A DNA stretch of 15,893 nt from Arthrobacter sp. Its GTDB lineage: Bacteria; Actinomycetota; Actinomycetes; Actinomycetales; Micrococcaceae. Below the pieces are notes generated by a model. It was not told where the DNA came from. It saw only the letters and a list, made by a program, of their open reading frames with translations, and did no database searches. A program made the position numbers and the translations under genes. Shown here in pieces: positions 1 to 6,769 of the stretch; the stretch's first letter is position 1, and the number at the start of each line of letters is the position of its first letter. The stretch is taken from contig JASLAA010000227.1 of the NCBI GenBank assembly GCA_030147325.1, positions 1-15,893 on the forward strand, given 5' to 3'.

Positions 1-6
1 CTCCCG

Positions 7-642
7 TTGAACCATCTGTCCCCTCGTGAAAGGTCCCCCCTGCGCATCCTCCTGATCGGCATCGACGGCTCCGGCAAGAGCACGGCAGCACGCGAGCTCG
101 AGCGCGCCCTCAGGGCCCGTGGTCAGGACGCCGTCGTGCACCGGGGCCCTGCCGGCCGCCGGACGATGGCCGGCTGGTGGACCCTCCTCGGGCGCGCGCC
201 CGGCCCGCGCGGCCTCGATGCCCTCGAGACCGCTACACGCATCACCAACCTGCTGGTCAACGAGGCGCGGATGCGGAGGTACGGAGGGGTCGCGGTACTG
301 GACCGGGGTCTGGAGTGCCAGCTGGCGCTGCGCTCCGCGCGGGACCTGCCGCGGGGCGTGGTGGTGCCCTGGCTCCTCCGCGTGCTGCCCGCTGCCGACG
401 TCGTCGTGTTCTTCGACGTCCCCGTCGCCGTGGCCCTCGAGCGGGTGCGGCTACGGGCCACCGACGACGAGGATCCGGCGGACCTCTCGGCACTGGATGC
501 CGGCTACCGCGGGCTGCAGGAGTTCGGGTCGTTCACGGTCCTCGACGCGTCCCGGCCGATGGGCGAGGTGCTTCAGGACCTGCTGGCGCTCGTCGACGGT
601 GAGGGTTCCGCCTCGTCGATGGACCGCCTGCTCGCGGCCTGA
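7..642 (+). CDS. Thymidylate-kinase-like P-loop NMP kinase (5' end uncertain)
   Basis: Probable cytoplasmic nucleoside/nucleotide kinase of the thymidylate-kinase-like P-loop family. With the TTG at base 7 as start the protein has 211 residues. A Walker A loop GIDGSGKST lies at residues 18-26, a DR pair that would occupy the DRY/DRF position at 99-100, a strand FFDVPV at 135-140 typical of NMP kinases, and an arginine-rich lid-like stretch at 146-151. The length matches dTMP kinases (about 205-215 residues). The DR pair is followed by Gly, not the usual aromatic residue, and the surrounding sequence is divergent, so the true substrate may not be dTMP. The frame is open back to base 1, no ribosome binding site is visible, and TTG is a weak start, so the gene may begin upstream of the window. 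It converges on the mutarotase gene with only 36 bases between the stops. Confidence 0.72.
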   Translation: MNHLSPRERSPLRILLIGIDGSGKSTAARELERALRARGQDAVVHRGPAGRRTMAGWWTLLGRAPGPRGLDALETATRITNLLVNEARMRRYGGVAVLDRGLECQLALRSARDLPRGVVVPWLLRVLPAADVVVFFDVPVAVALERVRLRATDDEDPADLSALDAGYRGLQEFGSFTVLDASRPMGEVLQDLLALVDGEGSASSMDRLLAA

Positions 643-678
643 CGCCCGCGGACCGACGCCGCCCTGGCGCGCCTCGGG

Positions 679-1587
679 CTACAGCGCGCTGATCGTCCAG
701 CCCGTCCGGTGCGTCTGCCCGGGCTCCAGCACCACGAGGTCCTCACCGGAGTTGAACGCCTCCGGCGGGCAGGTCATGGGCTCCACCGCGAGACCGAGGC
801 GTGTGCTCTCGGGCTTCTTCGGCAGGTCGGCGGTGTGGATCTGGACCCAGGGGCAGGTCTCGTCCCACGTCATGGCCGTCCCGGTGCCGTGCGCCGGGTC
901 GGTGACGCGCACGGTCGCGAGACCCGTGGCATCCCGCTCGATGGCCGTGTACGCGTGGTCGATCTGCACGTCGGCGAGGGCGTGCGGCTCGCGGAAGTCG
1001 AAGGGCGTCCCGGAGACGGATTCCTTCGCGACCGGCAGCAGGCGGTCGGGGGTGACGGTCAGGACGGTCGAGGCGGGCAGCTCGAGCACCCAGTCGTCGA
1101 GCGGTGACTCACCCGCCAGCAGGTAGGGGTGGGGGCAGACCCCGTAGGGCGCTCGGCGGGAGCCGGTGTTGAGCGCCGTGACGTCGGTGCGGAAGCCGTC
1201 GGCACCGACGCTGAACCGTGCATGCAGCGCGATCGTGAAGGGGTAGGCCTCCGTCGGCTCGATGGTGCACCCGAGGGTCACGCTCGAAGCCGTGTGCTCC
1301 ACGAGGTCCCAGGGGGTGTCGTAGACGAGCCCGTGGAGGGCTGTGCCCCGCTCGGGTTCGTTGATCGGCAGCTCGTGATCGGCGCCGTCGAACGAGTAGC
1401 GCCCGTCAGCTATCCGGTTGGGCCAGGGAGCCACGAAGGCGCCACGGAAGTTGGGCATGTCCTCGCCGGCGCCGAAGCCGACCACCAGCGGACGCCCCAG
1501 GTGGGTGAGTTCACGGACGGTGGCACCGAGACCGAGGACGACGGCCGCGTAGCCGTCGCCCTCGATCCTGTAGTCGGGATGGTTCAT
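679..1587 (-). CDS. Aldose 1-epimerase (mutarotase) family protein
   Basis: A 302-residue protein of the galactose-mutarotase-like fold, expected to interconvert alpha and beta anomers of a free sugar in the cytoplasm. Visible family landmarks are PWPNRI at 54-59, a catalytic-type His in LHGL (H85), a second His in HPY (H153) and the general-base Glu in VEPMTCPPEAFN (E269). The start is the ATG at 1587. It overlaps the stop of the arabinofuranosidase gene by four bases (ATGA), which indicates translational coupling as last gene of the arabinoside operon. GH51 enzymes release arabinose with retained anomeric configuration, so a mutarotase here would speed equilibration before isomerisation. 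This role is inferred from context. The frame stays open upstream as far as 2592, but that stretch is antisense-like sequence out of frame with the GH51 gene and is not coding. Confidence 0.9.
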   Translation of the reverse strand: MNHPDYRIEGDGYAAVVLGLGATVRELTHLGRPLVVGFGAGEDMPNFRGAFVAPWPNRIADGRYSFDGADHELPINEPERGTALHGLVYDTPWDLVEHTASSVTLGCTIEPTEAYPFTIALHARFSVGADGFRTDVTALNTGSRRAPYGVCPHPYLLAGESPLDDWVLELPASTVLTVTPDRLLPVAKESVSGTPFDFREPHALADVQIDHAYTAIERDATGLATVRVTDPAHGTGTAMTWDETCPWVQIHTADLPKKPESTRLGLAVEPMTCPPEAFNSGEDLVVLEPGQTHRTGWTISAL

Positions 1588-3095
1588 GCGAGGGATACGG
1601 CCGTCCATGACACGGGTGGCAGGGTGACGGTGACGGCCCCGCCGTCCAGCGTCGCCGTCGTATTGGGCTTCATGGTCACGCGCTCGGGCTCCTCGAGGGT
1701 GTTCTTGGCATACACGTCCGTATCGTACAGCGACTCGGCGTGCACGGAGGCGAAACCGCTGAGGGCCGCGACGTCGATGGTCACCGTGACCTCCTCGGTC
1801 TGCGAGCGGTTGACCAGGAAGACGGCGGTGGCGCCCGTCGTGTCGTCGTGCGTGGCCACGGCGTCCACGAGCGGCACGACGCCGTACTCGCTGCTCTCGT
1901 ACGTGCCGGCGTCGAGCTTGAGTTCGAGCACCGAGCCCTGGGCCAGCTTCGAGGTGATGGCGAACGGGAAGAACGTCGTCTGGCGCCAGGCAGGGCCGTC
2001 CGGCTCGGTCATGATCGGCGCGATCACGTTGACCAGCTGTGCCAGCGACGCGGAGGTCACGCGGTCCGCGTGCTTGAGCAGCGAGATCATCAGGTTGCCG
2101 AACACGACGGCGTCCGCCACCGAGTAGCAGTCCTCGAGCAGGCGCGGGGCGACCGGCCAGTTGTCGAGACCCTGGATCTTGTCGACGTTCTCGAAGCGGC
2201 TGATGTACCAGACGTTCCACTCGTCGAAGGAGATGTTGATGGTCTTCGAGCTGCCCCGGACGGCCTTCACGTGGTCGGCGGTGGCGACCACCGATTCGAT
2301 GAAGTGGTCCATGTCGACGGCGGAGGCGAGGAACGAACCGAGGTCGCCGTTCTTCTCCTCGTAGTAGGCATGGCAGGAGATGTAGTCGACGTCGTCGTAC
2401 GTGTGCGAGAGCACCACGCGCTCCCACTCGCCGAAGGTCGGCATGTGGGCGCTGGAGGAGCCGCAGGCCACGAGTTCGATCGACGGGTCGAGCTGGCGCA
2501 TGGCCTTCGCCGTACGCGAGGCGATCTTGCCGTAGTCGTCGGCCGAGCGGTGGCCGAGCTGCCAGGGCCCGTCCATCTCGTTGCCGAGGCACCAGATCTT
2601 CACGTCGAACGGATCAGGGCGGCCGTTCGCCATCCGCTGGTCCGCGAGGGCCGTGCCCTTCGGCAGGTTCGAGTACTCGAGGAGCTCGAGGGCCTCGAGC
2701 GTCCCGCGCGTGCCGAGGTTCACCGCGAGCATGAGGTCGCTGTCCACCTTCCGGAGCCACGAGGCGAACTCGTGCATGCCCACCTGGTTGGTCTCCGTGG
2801 AGTGCCAGGCCAGGTCGAGCCGCGTGGGGCGTTCGTCCCGCGGCCCAACGCTGTCCTCCCAGCGGAACCCTGAGACGAAGTTGCCGCCCGGGTAGCGGAT
2901 CGTCGAGACGCCCATCTCCCTGACCAGCTCGATGACGTCCTGGCGGAAGCCCTCGTCGTCGGCCGTGGCGTGGCCGGGCTCGTAGATGCCGTCGTACACG
3001 TGGCGGCCGAGGTGTTCGACGAACCCGCCGAAGATATTGCGGTTGATCCGCCCGACCGTGAAATGGGGGTCGAGGGTGAGGCGTGCGTTCTGCAT
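1584..3095 (-). CDS. abfA: Alpha-L-arabinofuranosidase, GH51
   Basis: Retaining exo-acting glycosidase that removes terminal alpha-L-arabinofuranosyl units from arabino-oligosaccharides. The 503-residue length fits bacterial GH51 enzymes of about 500 residues. The N-terminal IFGGFVEHLG and the STIRYPGGNFVSG segment (64-76) are family signatures. The acid/base Glu is E173 in GNEMDG, and the nucleophile Glu is E292 in SFDEWNVWY, close to the E175/E294 pair known from Geobacillus AbfA. The C-terminal part is the usual beta-sandwich. There is no signal peptide, so it acts in the cytoplasm on oligosaccharides brought in by the linked ABC importer. The ATG at 3095 is preceded by an AGAAAG-like ribosome binding site. 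It sits 51 bases downstream of the second permease gene and overlaps the mutarotase gene by 4 bases. Confidence 0.96.
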   Translation of the reverse strand: MQNARLTLDPHFTVGRINRNIFGGFVEHLGRHVYDGIYEPGHATADDEGFRQDVIELVREMGVSTIRYPGGNFVSGFRWEDSVGPRDERPTRLDLAWHSTETNQVGMHEFASWLRKVDSDLMLAVNLGTRGTLEALELLEYSNLPKGTALADQRMANGRPDPFDVKIWCLGNEMDGPWQLGHRSADDYGKIASRTAKAMRQLDPSIELVACGSSSAHMPTFGEWERVVLSHTYDDVDYISCHAYYEEKNGDLGSFLASAVDMDHFIESVVATADHVKAVRGSSKTINISFDEWNVWYISRFENVDKIQGLDNWPVAPRLLEDCYSVADAVVFGNLMISLLKHADRVTSASLAQLVNVIAPIMTEPDGPAWRQTTFFPFAITSKLAQGSVLELKLDAGTYESSEYGVVPLVDAVATHDDTTGATAVFLVNRSQTEEVTVTIDVAALSGFASVHAESLYDTDVYAKNTLEEPERVTMKPNTTATLDGGAVTVTLPPVSWTAVSLA

Positions 3096-3146
3096 CGAAC
3101 TACTTTCTGTGCGGGTGTCGTGGGGAGGTGGGAGCGGTTCCGAGGG

Positions 3147-4076
3147 CTACTTGAGCGAGCCCAGGGACAGTCCGCCCTGCCAGTACTTCTGGAGGGAGAG
3201 GAACGCGATGATCAGCGGGATGATCGAGATGAAGGCGCCGGTGGTGATGAGGTTCCACAGCGCCTCGCCGCCGCTGCCGGCGTTGGACAGGGCCGTCCAG
3301 CCGTTCAGCCCCACGGTGACGGGGAGCAGCAGCGGGTCGCTGAGGACCGCGAGCGGCAGGAAGAAGTTGTTCCAGGTGCCGACGACGGAGAGGAGGAGCA
3401 CCGTGACGATGGCCGGGCGTAGCAGCGGCAGCGCGATGGTGAAGAACGTCCGGAGCTCCCCGGCCCCGTCGATCCGGGCGGCGTCCAGCAGTTCGTCCGG
3501 TACGGCCTCCTGCGCGAAGACCCGCATGAGGTAGACGCCGAACGGGCTGAGGAGCGACGGGAGGATGACGGCCCAGATGGTGTTGACGAGACCGACCTCG
3601 CTGAGCAGGACGAAGGTCGGGATGACGAGCGCCGTCAGCGGGACCATGACCGCGCCGAGGAGGATGCCGAAGAAGGCGCCCCTGCCACGGAACCTGTACT
3701 TGGCGAAGCCGTAGCCGGCGAGCACCGCGAGGATCGTGGCACCCACACCGCCCGAGATCGCGTACAGGAAGGAGTTGCCGAGCCAGCGCCAGTAGATGCC
3801 GTTCTGGCGGTCGAACAGGCCCTGGACGTTGTCGAAGAAGTGGAATTCGTCGTCGAACCACAGCGGCCCGCCCGAGCCGCTGAAGAGACCCGCGGTGTCC
3901 TTGGTGCTCGCGACGGTCAGCCACCAGATGGGGGTGATGAAGTAGATGACGAGGATGAGCAGGAAGATGTGGGAGCCGATGCGCGGTCCGCCGTTGCGTG
4001 CGCGGTTGCGTGCGCCGGAACCGCGGACCTTCCGGCCGCCGTCGCGCTGCTTGGGTGTGTCTGTGACGAGTGCCAT
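3147..4076 (-). CDS. Carbohydrate ABC transporter permease, MalG/AraQ type
   Basis: Inner-membrane permease subunit of a CUT1-type sugar importer, 309 residues. A basic cytoplasmic N-terminus of about 35 residues is followed by a membrane segment at 36-56 and then five more hydrophobic segments (about 103-125, 137-158, 164-186, 220-240 and 277-295). The cytoplasmic EAA loop that docks the ATPase is at about 195-223 (ELLDAARIDGAGELRTF, then IALPLLRPAI). It is the partner of the permease encoded just upstream, whose stop lies 3 bases before this ATG, so the two are almost certainly co-translated. Arabinosides are the likely cargo, inferred from the adjacent GH51 gene and not from the permease sequence itself. 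Confidence 0.93.
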   Translation of the reverse strand: MALVTDTPKQRDGGRKVRGSGARNRARNGGPRIGSHIFLLILVIYFITPIWWLTVASTKDTAGLFSGSGGPLWFDDEFHFFDNVQGLFDRQNGIYWRWLGNSFLYAISGGVGATILAVLAGYGFAKYRFRGRGAFFGILLGAVMVPLTALVIPTFVLLSEVGLVNTIWAVILPSLLSPFGVYLMRVFAQEAVPDELLDAARIDGAGELRTFFTIALPLLRPAIVTVLLLSVVGTWNNFFLPLAVLSDPLLLPVTVGLNGWTALSNAGSGGEALWNLITTGAFISIIPLIIAFLSLQKYWQGGLSLGSLK

Positions 4077-4079
4077 GGC

Positions 4080-5030
4080 TTATTTCAGTCCGCTCTGCTT
4101 GCGGGTCAGGAAGAGGAAGAAGAACGAGAACACGAAGACCACGATGCCGAGCGCGAAGGAGATCGCGGATGCGTAGTTGAACTGGCTGTAGGAGAACGCC
4201 AGGGAGAAGGCATACATGTTGGGCGTGTACGACGTCGGTATGGCTCCCTGCGCCACCGCTCTCAGGACCTGCGGTTCGGTGAAGAACTGCAGGGTGCCGA
4301 TCAGGGCGAAGATGACCACCATCACGAGCGAGGAGGAGATCATGGGGATCTTGATGCGTGTGGCGATCTGCCGGTCGGAGGCCCCGTCGAGGACCGCTGC
4401 CTCGTAGATGCCCGGGTCGATACCGCGGAGCGCGGCGTAGATGATGATCATGTAGTAGCCGGCCCACTGCCAGGTCACGATGTTCACGAGGCTGCCGAAG
4501 ATGTTGCTCTGCGCCAGGAACTCGGGCGCCGCCAATCCGAAGATCGCGAAGATGTCGGCCGCGGGACCGAAGCGGGGGCTGTAGAGGAAGCCCCACATGA
4601 GGGCTCCGATGACCACGGGGACCGCGTAGGGGATGAAGATCATCAGGCGGGAGAACTTCGACGCCCACGTCGCGAGGTTGTCCAGGACGAGCGCCGCGAC
4701 GAGCGCCACGATCATCTGCGCCGGGATCATGATCAGGGCGAATTTCGCGACCGTGCCGAGCCCCTGGAGGAAGATCGGGTCGGTGAACGCCTTGACGTAA
4801 TTGTCCGCTCCGACGAAGCGGTTGCCGGTCGCGAGCGTACTGGTGAAGAGGCTCATCCTGAAGGCGAAGACCAGGGGCAGGATGAGGAAGGTCAGGAAGA
4901 TGGCGGCGAAGGGTGCCACGAAGAGCCAACCCCACCGCTGCCGTCGGCGGTAGCTCCTGTCGGGGCGGTGTTTGACCTGCTGGGAAGCCCCTGCGCGGGG
5001 GGACGCCGTCGGCGCGGTGGTCGTAGCCAT
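4080..5030 (-). CDS. Carbohydrate ABC transporter permease, MalF/AraP type
   Basis: First permease subunit of the CUT1 sugar importer, 316 residues from the ATG at 5030. That start is chosen because AGGAAAG lies about 7 bases upstream; a GTG 51 bases further upstream lacks such a site. The N-terminus (residues 1-33) is Thr/Ala-rich then strongly basic, followed by a membrane helix at 34-56 and five further hydrophobic segments. The EAA loop lies at about 208-236 (IYEAAVLDGASDRQIATRI). It pairs with the MalG-type permease encoded 3 bases downstream. The gene is separated from the binding-protein gene by about 100 bases that carry a very stable hairpin, which may lower permease expression relative to the binding protein. 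Confidence 0.93.
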   Translation of the reverse strand: MATTTAPTASPRAGASQQVKHRPDRSYRRRQRWGWLFVAPFAAIFLTFLILPLVFAFRMSLFTSTLATGNRFVGADNYVKAFTDPIFLQGLGTVAKFALIMIPAQMIVALVAALVLDNLATWASKFSRLMIFIPYAVPVVIGALMWGFLYSPRFGPAADIFAIFGLAAPEFLAQSNIFGSLVNIVTWQWAGYYMIIIYAALRGIDPGIYEAAVLDGASDRQIATRIKIPMISSSLVMVVIFALIGTLQFFTEPQVLRAVAQGAIPTSYTPNMYAFSLAFSYSQFNYASAISFALGIVVFVFSFFFLFLTRKQSGLK

Positions 5031-5090
5031 GATGGTCTTTCCTGGAACGTGTGGGACGGATAGCTCGGTGGACGGTGCCACGGGTCCGGA

Positions 5091-5125
5091 GGGGAGGGCG
5101 GGCGCGGTCCGCGGCCGCCCTCCCC
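5091..5125 (-). terminator. Strong intercistronic hairpin between binding-protein and permease genes
   Basis: Two perfect 11-base arms, GGGGAGGGCGG (5091-5101) and CCGCCCTCCCC (5115-5125), enclose a 13-base loop that can itself fold into a 5-bp stem (5103-5107 with 5109-5113). The structure starts 8 bases after the binding-protein stop. No T-run follows on the minus strand, so it is either a GC-rich partial terminator of the kind seen in actinobacteria or an RNA-stabilising 3' structure. Such elements are known to raise binding-protein levels over permease levels in sugar operons. The effect here is inferred. Confidence 0.75.
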
Positions 5126-5133
5126 GGCGGTGG

Positions 5134-6486
5134 TTACTTCAGGGTGAAGCCCTGCTCGGTGGCGTACTGCTCCAGCGATGCCTGGAGATCGTCGAGGGCC
5201 TTGGCGGCGTCCTTCTCGCCCTGGACCATCGCGTAGATCTGCACCGTCAGCTGGTCGTACGCGTAGTTCTGGAACGGGCTGAAGGTCGCTCCCTCGTACC
5301 CTGCCGCGGCATCGAGGAAGACCTCCTTGTTGATCTGCTGGCCGCCGAAGAACTCGTACTCCTTGTTGGCGAACTCGTCGGACTCGAGGATCGGTGCGTA
5401 GGAGGGGAAGAGCGCGCCCTTCTCGATGCCGAGGTTCATCTGCTCGTCGGAGCCGAAGACCTCCATCGCGACGCGAGCGGACAGGTCCTTGTCGGACGCC
5501 TGCTCGGTGACGGCGAAGGTCGAGCCACCCCAGTTGACCTGCACCGGGTTCTCGGCATCCCACTGCGGCAGCGGCGCTGCACGCCAGATGGCGGTCGGGT
5601 CCGCATCGGAGAGGCCCTGCAGGTAGCCCGGGCCCCACGCGGCGGCCAGGTAGACGGCGTAGGAGCCGTCGACGAGCTTGGTGTTGTAGTCGGCGGTGAA
5701 GGCGTCGTCGGTCGCGACGAGGCCGTCCTTCACGAGTCCGTCCCAGTACTCGAGGACCTTCTTGGCACCCTCGTCATTGACCTTGATGCCGATCTCCTGC
5801 GGGTTCGCGGAATCGTACTCGAAGGGCACCGACCCCGCCTGCGCGAACAGTGCCTGGTTGAAGGCGCGACCGTTGGTCGGGAAGTCGGCGATGACGCCGC
5901 CGTCGCCGGACTCCTTCAGCTTCTGGGCTGCGACCTCGAACTCCTCCCAGGTCGTCGGCACCTCGATGCCGGCTGCGTCGAAGAGGTCCTGGCGGTAGAG
6001 CATGCCCATAGGGCCACCATCGACGGGGATCGCGTAGACGGCGTCCCCGCTGGAGGCATCCTCCCAGGCACCCTCGGCGTAGTTGGCCTTGACGTCGTCG
6101 GCGCCGTATTCGGTGAGGTCGACGAGCGCGTCACGGATGGTGAAGCTGGCCAGCACCTCGGACTCGAGCTGGATGACGTCGGGGGCACCCGAACCGGACT
6201 CGATCGACGTCGAGAACTTGGTGTACTCGTCGTTGCCCTGGCCGGCGTTCGTCCAGCAGATCTGGACGTCGTCGTTGGCGTTGTTGTAGGCGTCCACGAC
6301 ATCGTTGAAGCCGGGGTACCAGGCCCAGACCGTGACCTGGGGGGCTTCCGCGTTGACGATGGTGTTGGTGCAGGATGCAGCGGCGGAGCCGCCTCCCTCG
6401 CCGTCTCCACTTCCTCCGGAGCAGCCGGTCAGTGCGACAGCAGTGGCGGCGACGATGCCTGCCGATGCCAGAAACTTGGCTTTCAT
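5134..6486 (-). CDS. Sugar ABC transporter substrate-binding lipoprotein
   Basis: Extracellular solute-binding protein (family 1, MalE-like) of 450 residues. The start ATG at 6486 is supported by AGAGGAAG about 6 bases upstream and by the signal peptide it yields: MKAKFLASAG then a hydrophobic core ending in the lipobox LTGC with Cys22 as the lipidated residue, followed by a Gly/Ser/Glu linker to about residue 35. The mature part has the usual features of the family, including aromatic-rich ligand-site segments such as VWAWYPGF and the AAWGPGYLQG region. It would be anchored to the outer face of the membrane and hand oligosaccharide to the two downstream permeases. It is the first gene of the operon, behind a promoter and LacI-type operator at 6674-6734. 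Arabino-oligosaccharide as ligand is inferred from the GH51 gene. Confidence 0.94.
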   Translation of the reverse strand: MKAKFLASAGIVAATAVALTGCSGGSGDGEGGGSAAASCTNTIVNAEAPQVTVWAWYPGFNDVVDAYNNANDDVQICWTNAGQGNDEYTKFSTSIESGSGAPDVIQLESEVLASFTIRDALVDLTEYGADDVKANYAEGAWEDASSGDAVYAIPVDGGPMGMLYRQDLFDAAGIEVPTTWEEFEVAAQKLKESGDGGVIADFPTNGRAFNQALFAQAGSVPFEYDSANPQEIGIKVNDEGAKKVLEYWDGLVKDGLVATDDAFTADYNTKLVDGSYAVYLAAAWGPGYLQGLSDADPTAIWRAAPLPQWDAENPVQVNWGGSTFAVTEQASDKDLSARVAMEVFGSDEQMNLGIEKGALFPSYAPILESDEFANKEYEFFGGQQINKEVFLDAAAGYEGATFSPFQNYAYDQLTVQIYAMVQGEKDAAKALDDLQASLEQYATEQGFTLK

Positions 6487-6548
6487 AGTGTGCTTCCTCT
6501 CGCGGTGGAGTCCACCGTGGTCCGCCTCGGGGGCGTCAGGTCCAGGTG

Positions 6549-6627
6549 CTGCAGGAAGGAGGATCGTCAGGGCACGACGTGCTGTGCCTGCTCGAATCTC
6601 CCTTGATCCGGGTCCGTCCTCCTGCAG
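6549..6627 (-). promoter_or_regulatory. Structured 5' leader of the ABC operon
   Basis: The predicted transcript start near 6698 leaves a leader of about 210 bases before the binding-protein ATG, long for this kind of operon. Within it CTGCAGGA (sense, + strand 6620-6627) pairs perfectly with TCCTGCAG (+ strand 6549-6556). The stem can be extended by two further GGA/TCC triplets with single-base bulges, and a small GCACG-A-CGTGC hairpin sits in the loop near 6572-6582. A separate 7-bp palindromic stem, CGGTGGA-G-TCCACCG, is at 6503-6517 just before the ribosome binding site. No known riboswitch was recognised. Structure is seen; function is not. Confidence 0.35.
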
Positions 6628-6673
6628 GTCCACCTCGCCGGGCGAGGGTGTCCGCAAGTGCCGGTTCCGTCAT

Positions 6674-6700
6674 TTACATCGTTGTAGGTAAACGATGTAG
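6674..6700. promoter_or_regulatory. Predicted LacI-family operator of the arabinoside operon
   Basis: A perfect 9-base inverted repeat, TACATCGTT (6675-6683) and AACGATGTA (6691-6699), is separated by 7 bases. The left part read as TTACATCGTTGTAG (6674-6687) matches the perfect palindrome CTACAACGTTGTAG found in front of the regulator gene at 12 of 14 positions. A second, poorer CG-centred copy (6687-6700, 9 of 14) has its centre 13 bases away, so two regulator dimers might bind. The position at and just after the predicted transcript start is that of a classical repression operator. Binding by the LacI-family protein encoded at 6770-7786 is inferred from the shared motif. Confidence 0.72.
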
Positions 6701-6704
6701 AAGA

Positions 6705-6734
6705 AGCATGCAGAGTGAGACGGGTCACTGTCAA
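6705..6734 (-). promoter_or_regulatory. Predicted promoter of the arabinoside ABC operon
   Basis: On the minus strand a perfect -35 hexamer TTGACA (6729-6734) is followed after 18 bases by a weak -10-like CATGCT (6705-6710). Transcription would start near 6698, inside the operator-like repeat. The -35 is convincing and the -10 is poor, which would suit a regulated promoter. Confidence 0.55.
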
Positions 6735-6769
6735 GCGCCTGCGGCTACATTTCGGCGACGGGTCTGCAC

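Noticed and set aside
1588..2592. In-frame upstream extension of the mutarotase gene, giving one 637-residue open frame
   Set aside because: The extension lies in another frame of the well-conserved GH51 gene, its translation is Arg-rich and low in complexity, and the mutarotase homology begins at the ATG at 1587.
3840..5063. Long plus-strand open frame opposite the two permease genes
   Set aside because: The translation is rich in Asp, Glu, Gly and Arg with no domain pattern. High-GC antisense frames opposite strongly conserved membrane proteins commonly stay open.
4972..6606. Plus-strand open frame of 544 codons opposite the binding-protein gene
   Set aside because: The minus-strand product has a lipobox and full family architecture, while the plus-strand frame has no recognisable features, so it is an antisense shadow.
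6536..6673. Possible 45-codon upstream open frame in the ABC operon leader (minus strand, ATG at 6673)
   Set aside because: It has no ribosome binding site, no repeated regulatory codons suggesting attenuation and no recognisable peptide. It overlaps the predicted leader stem.
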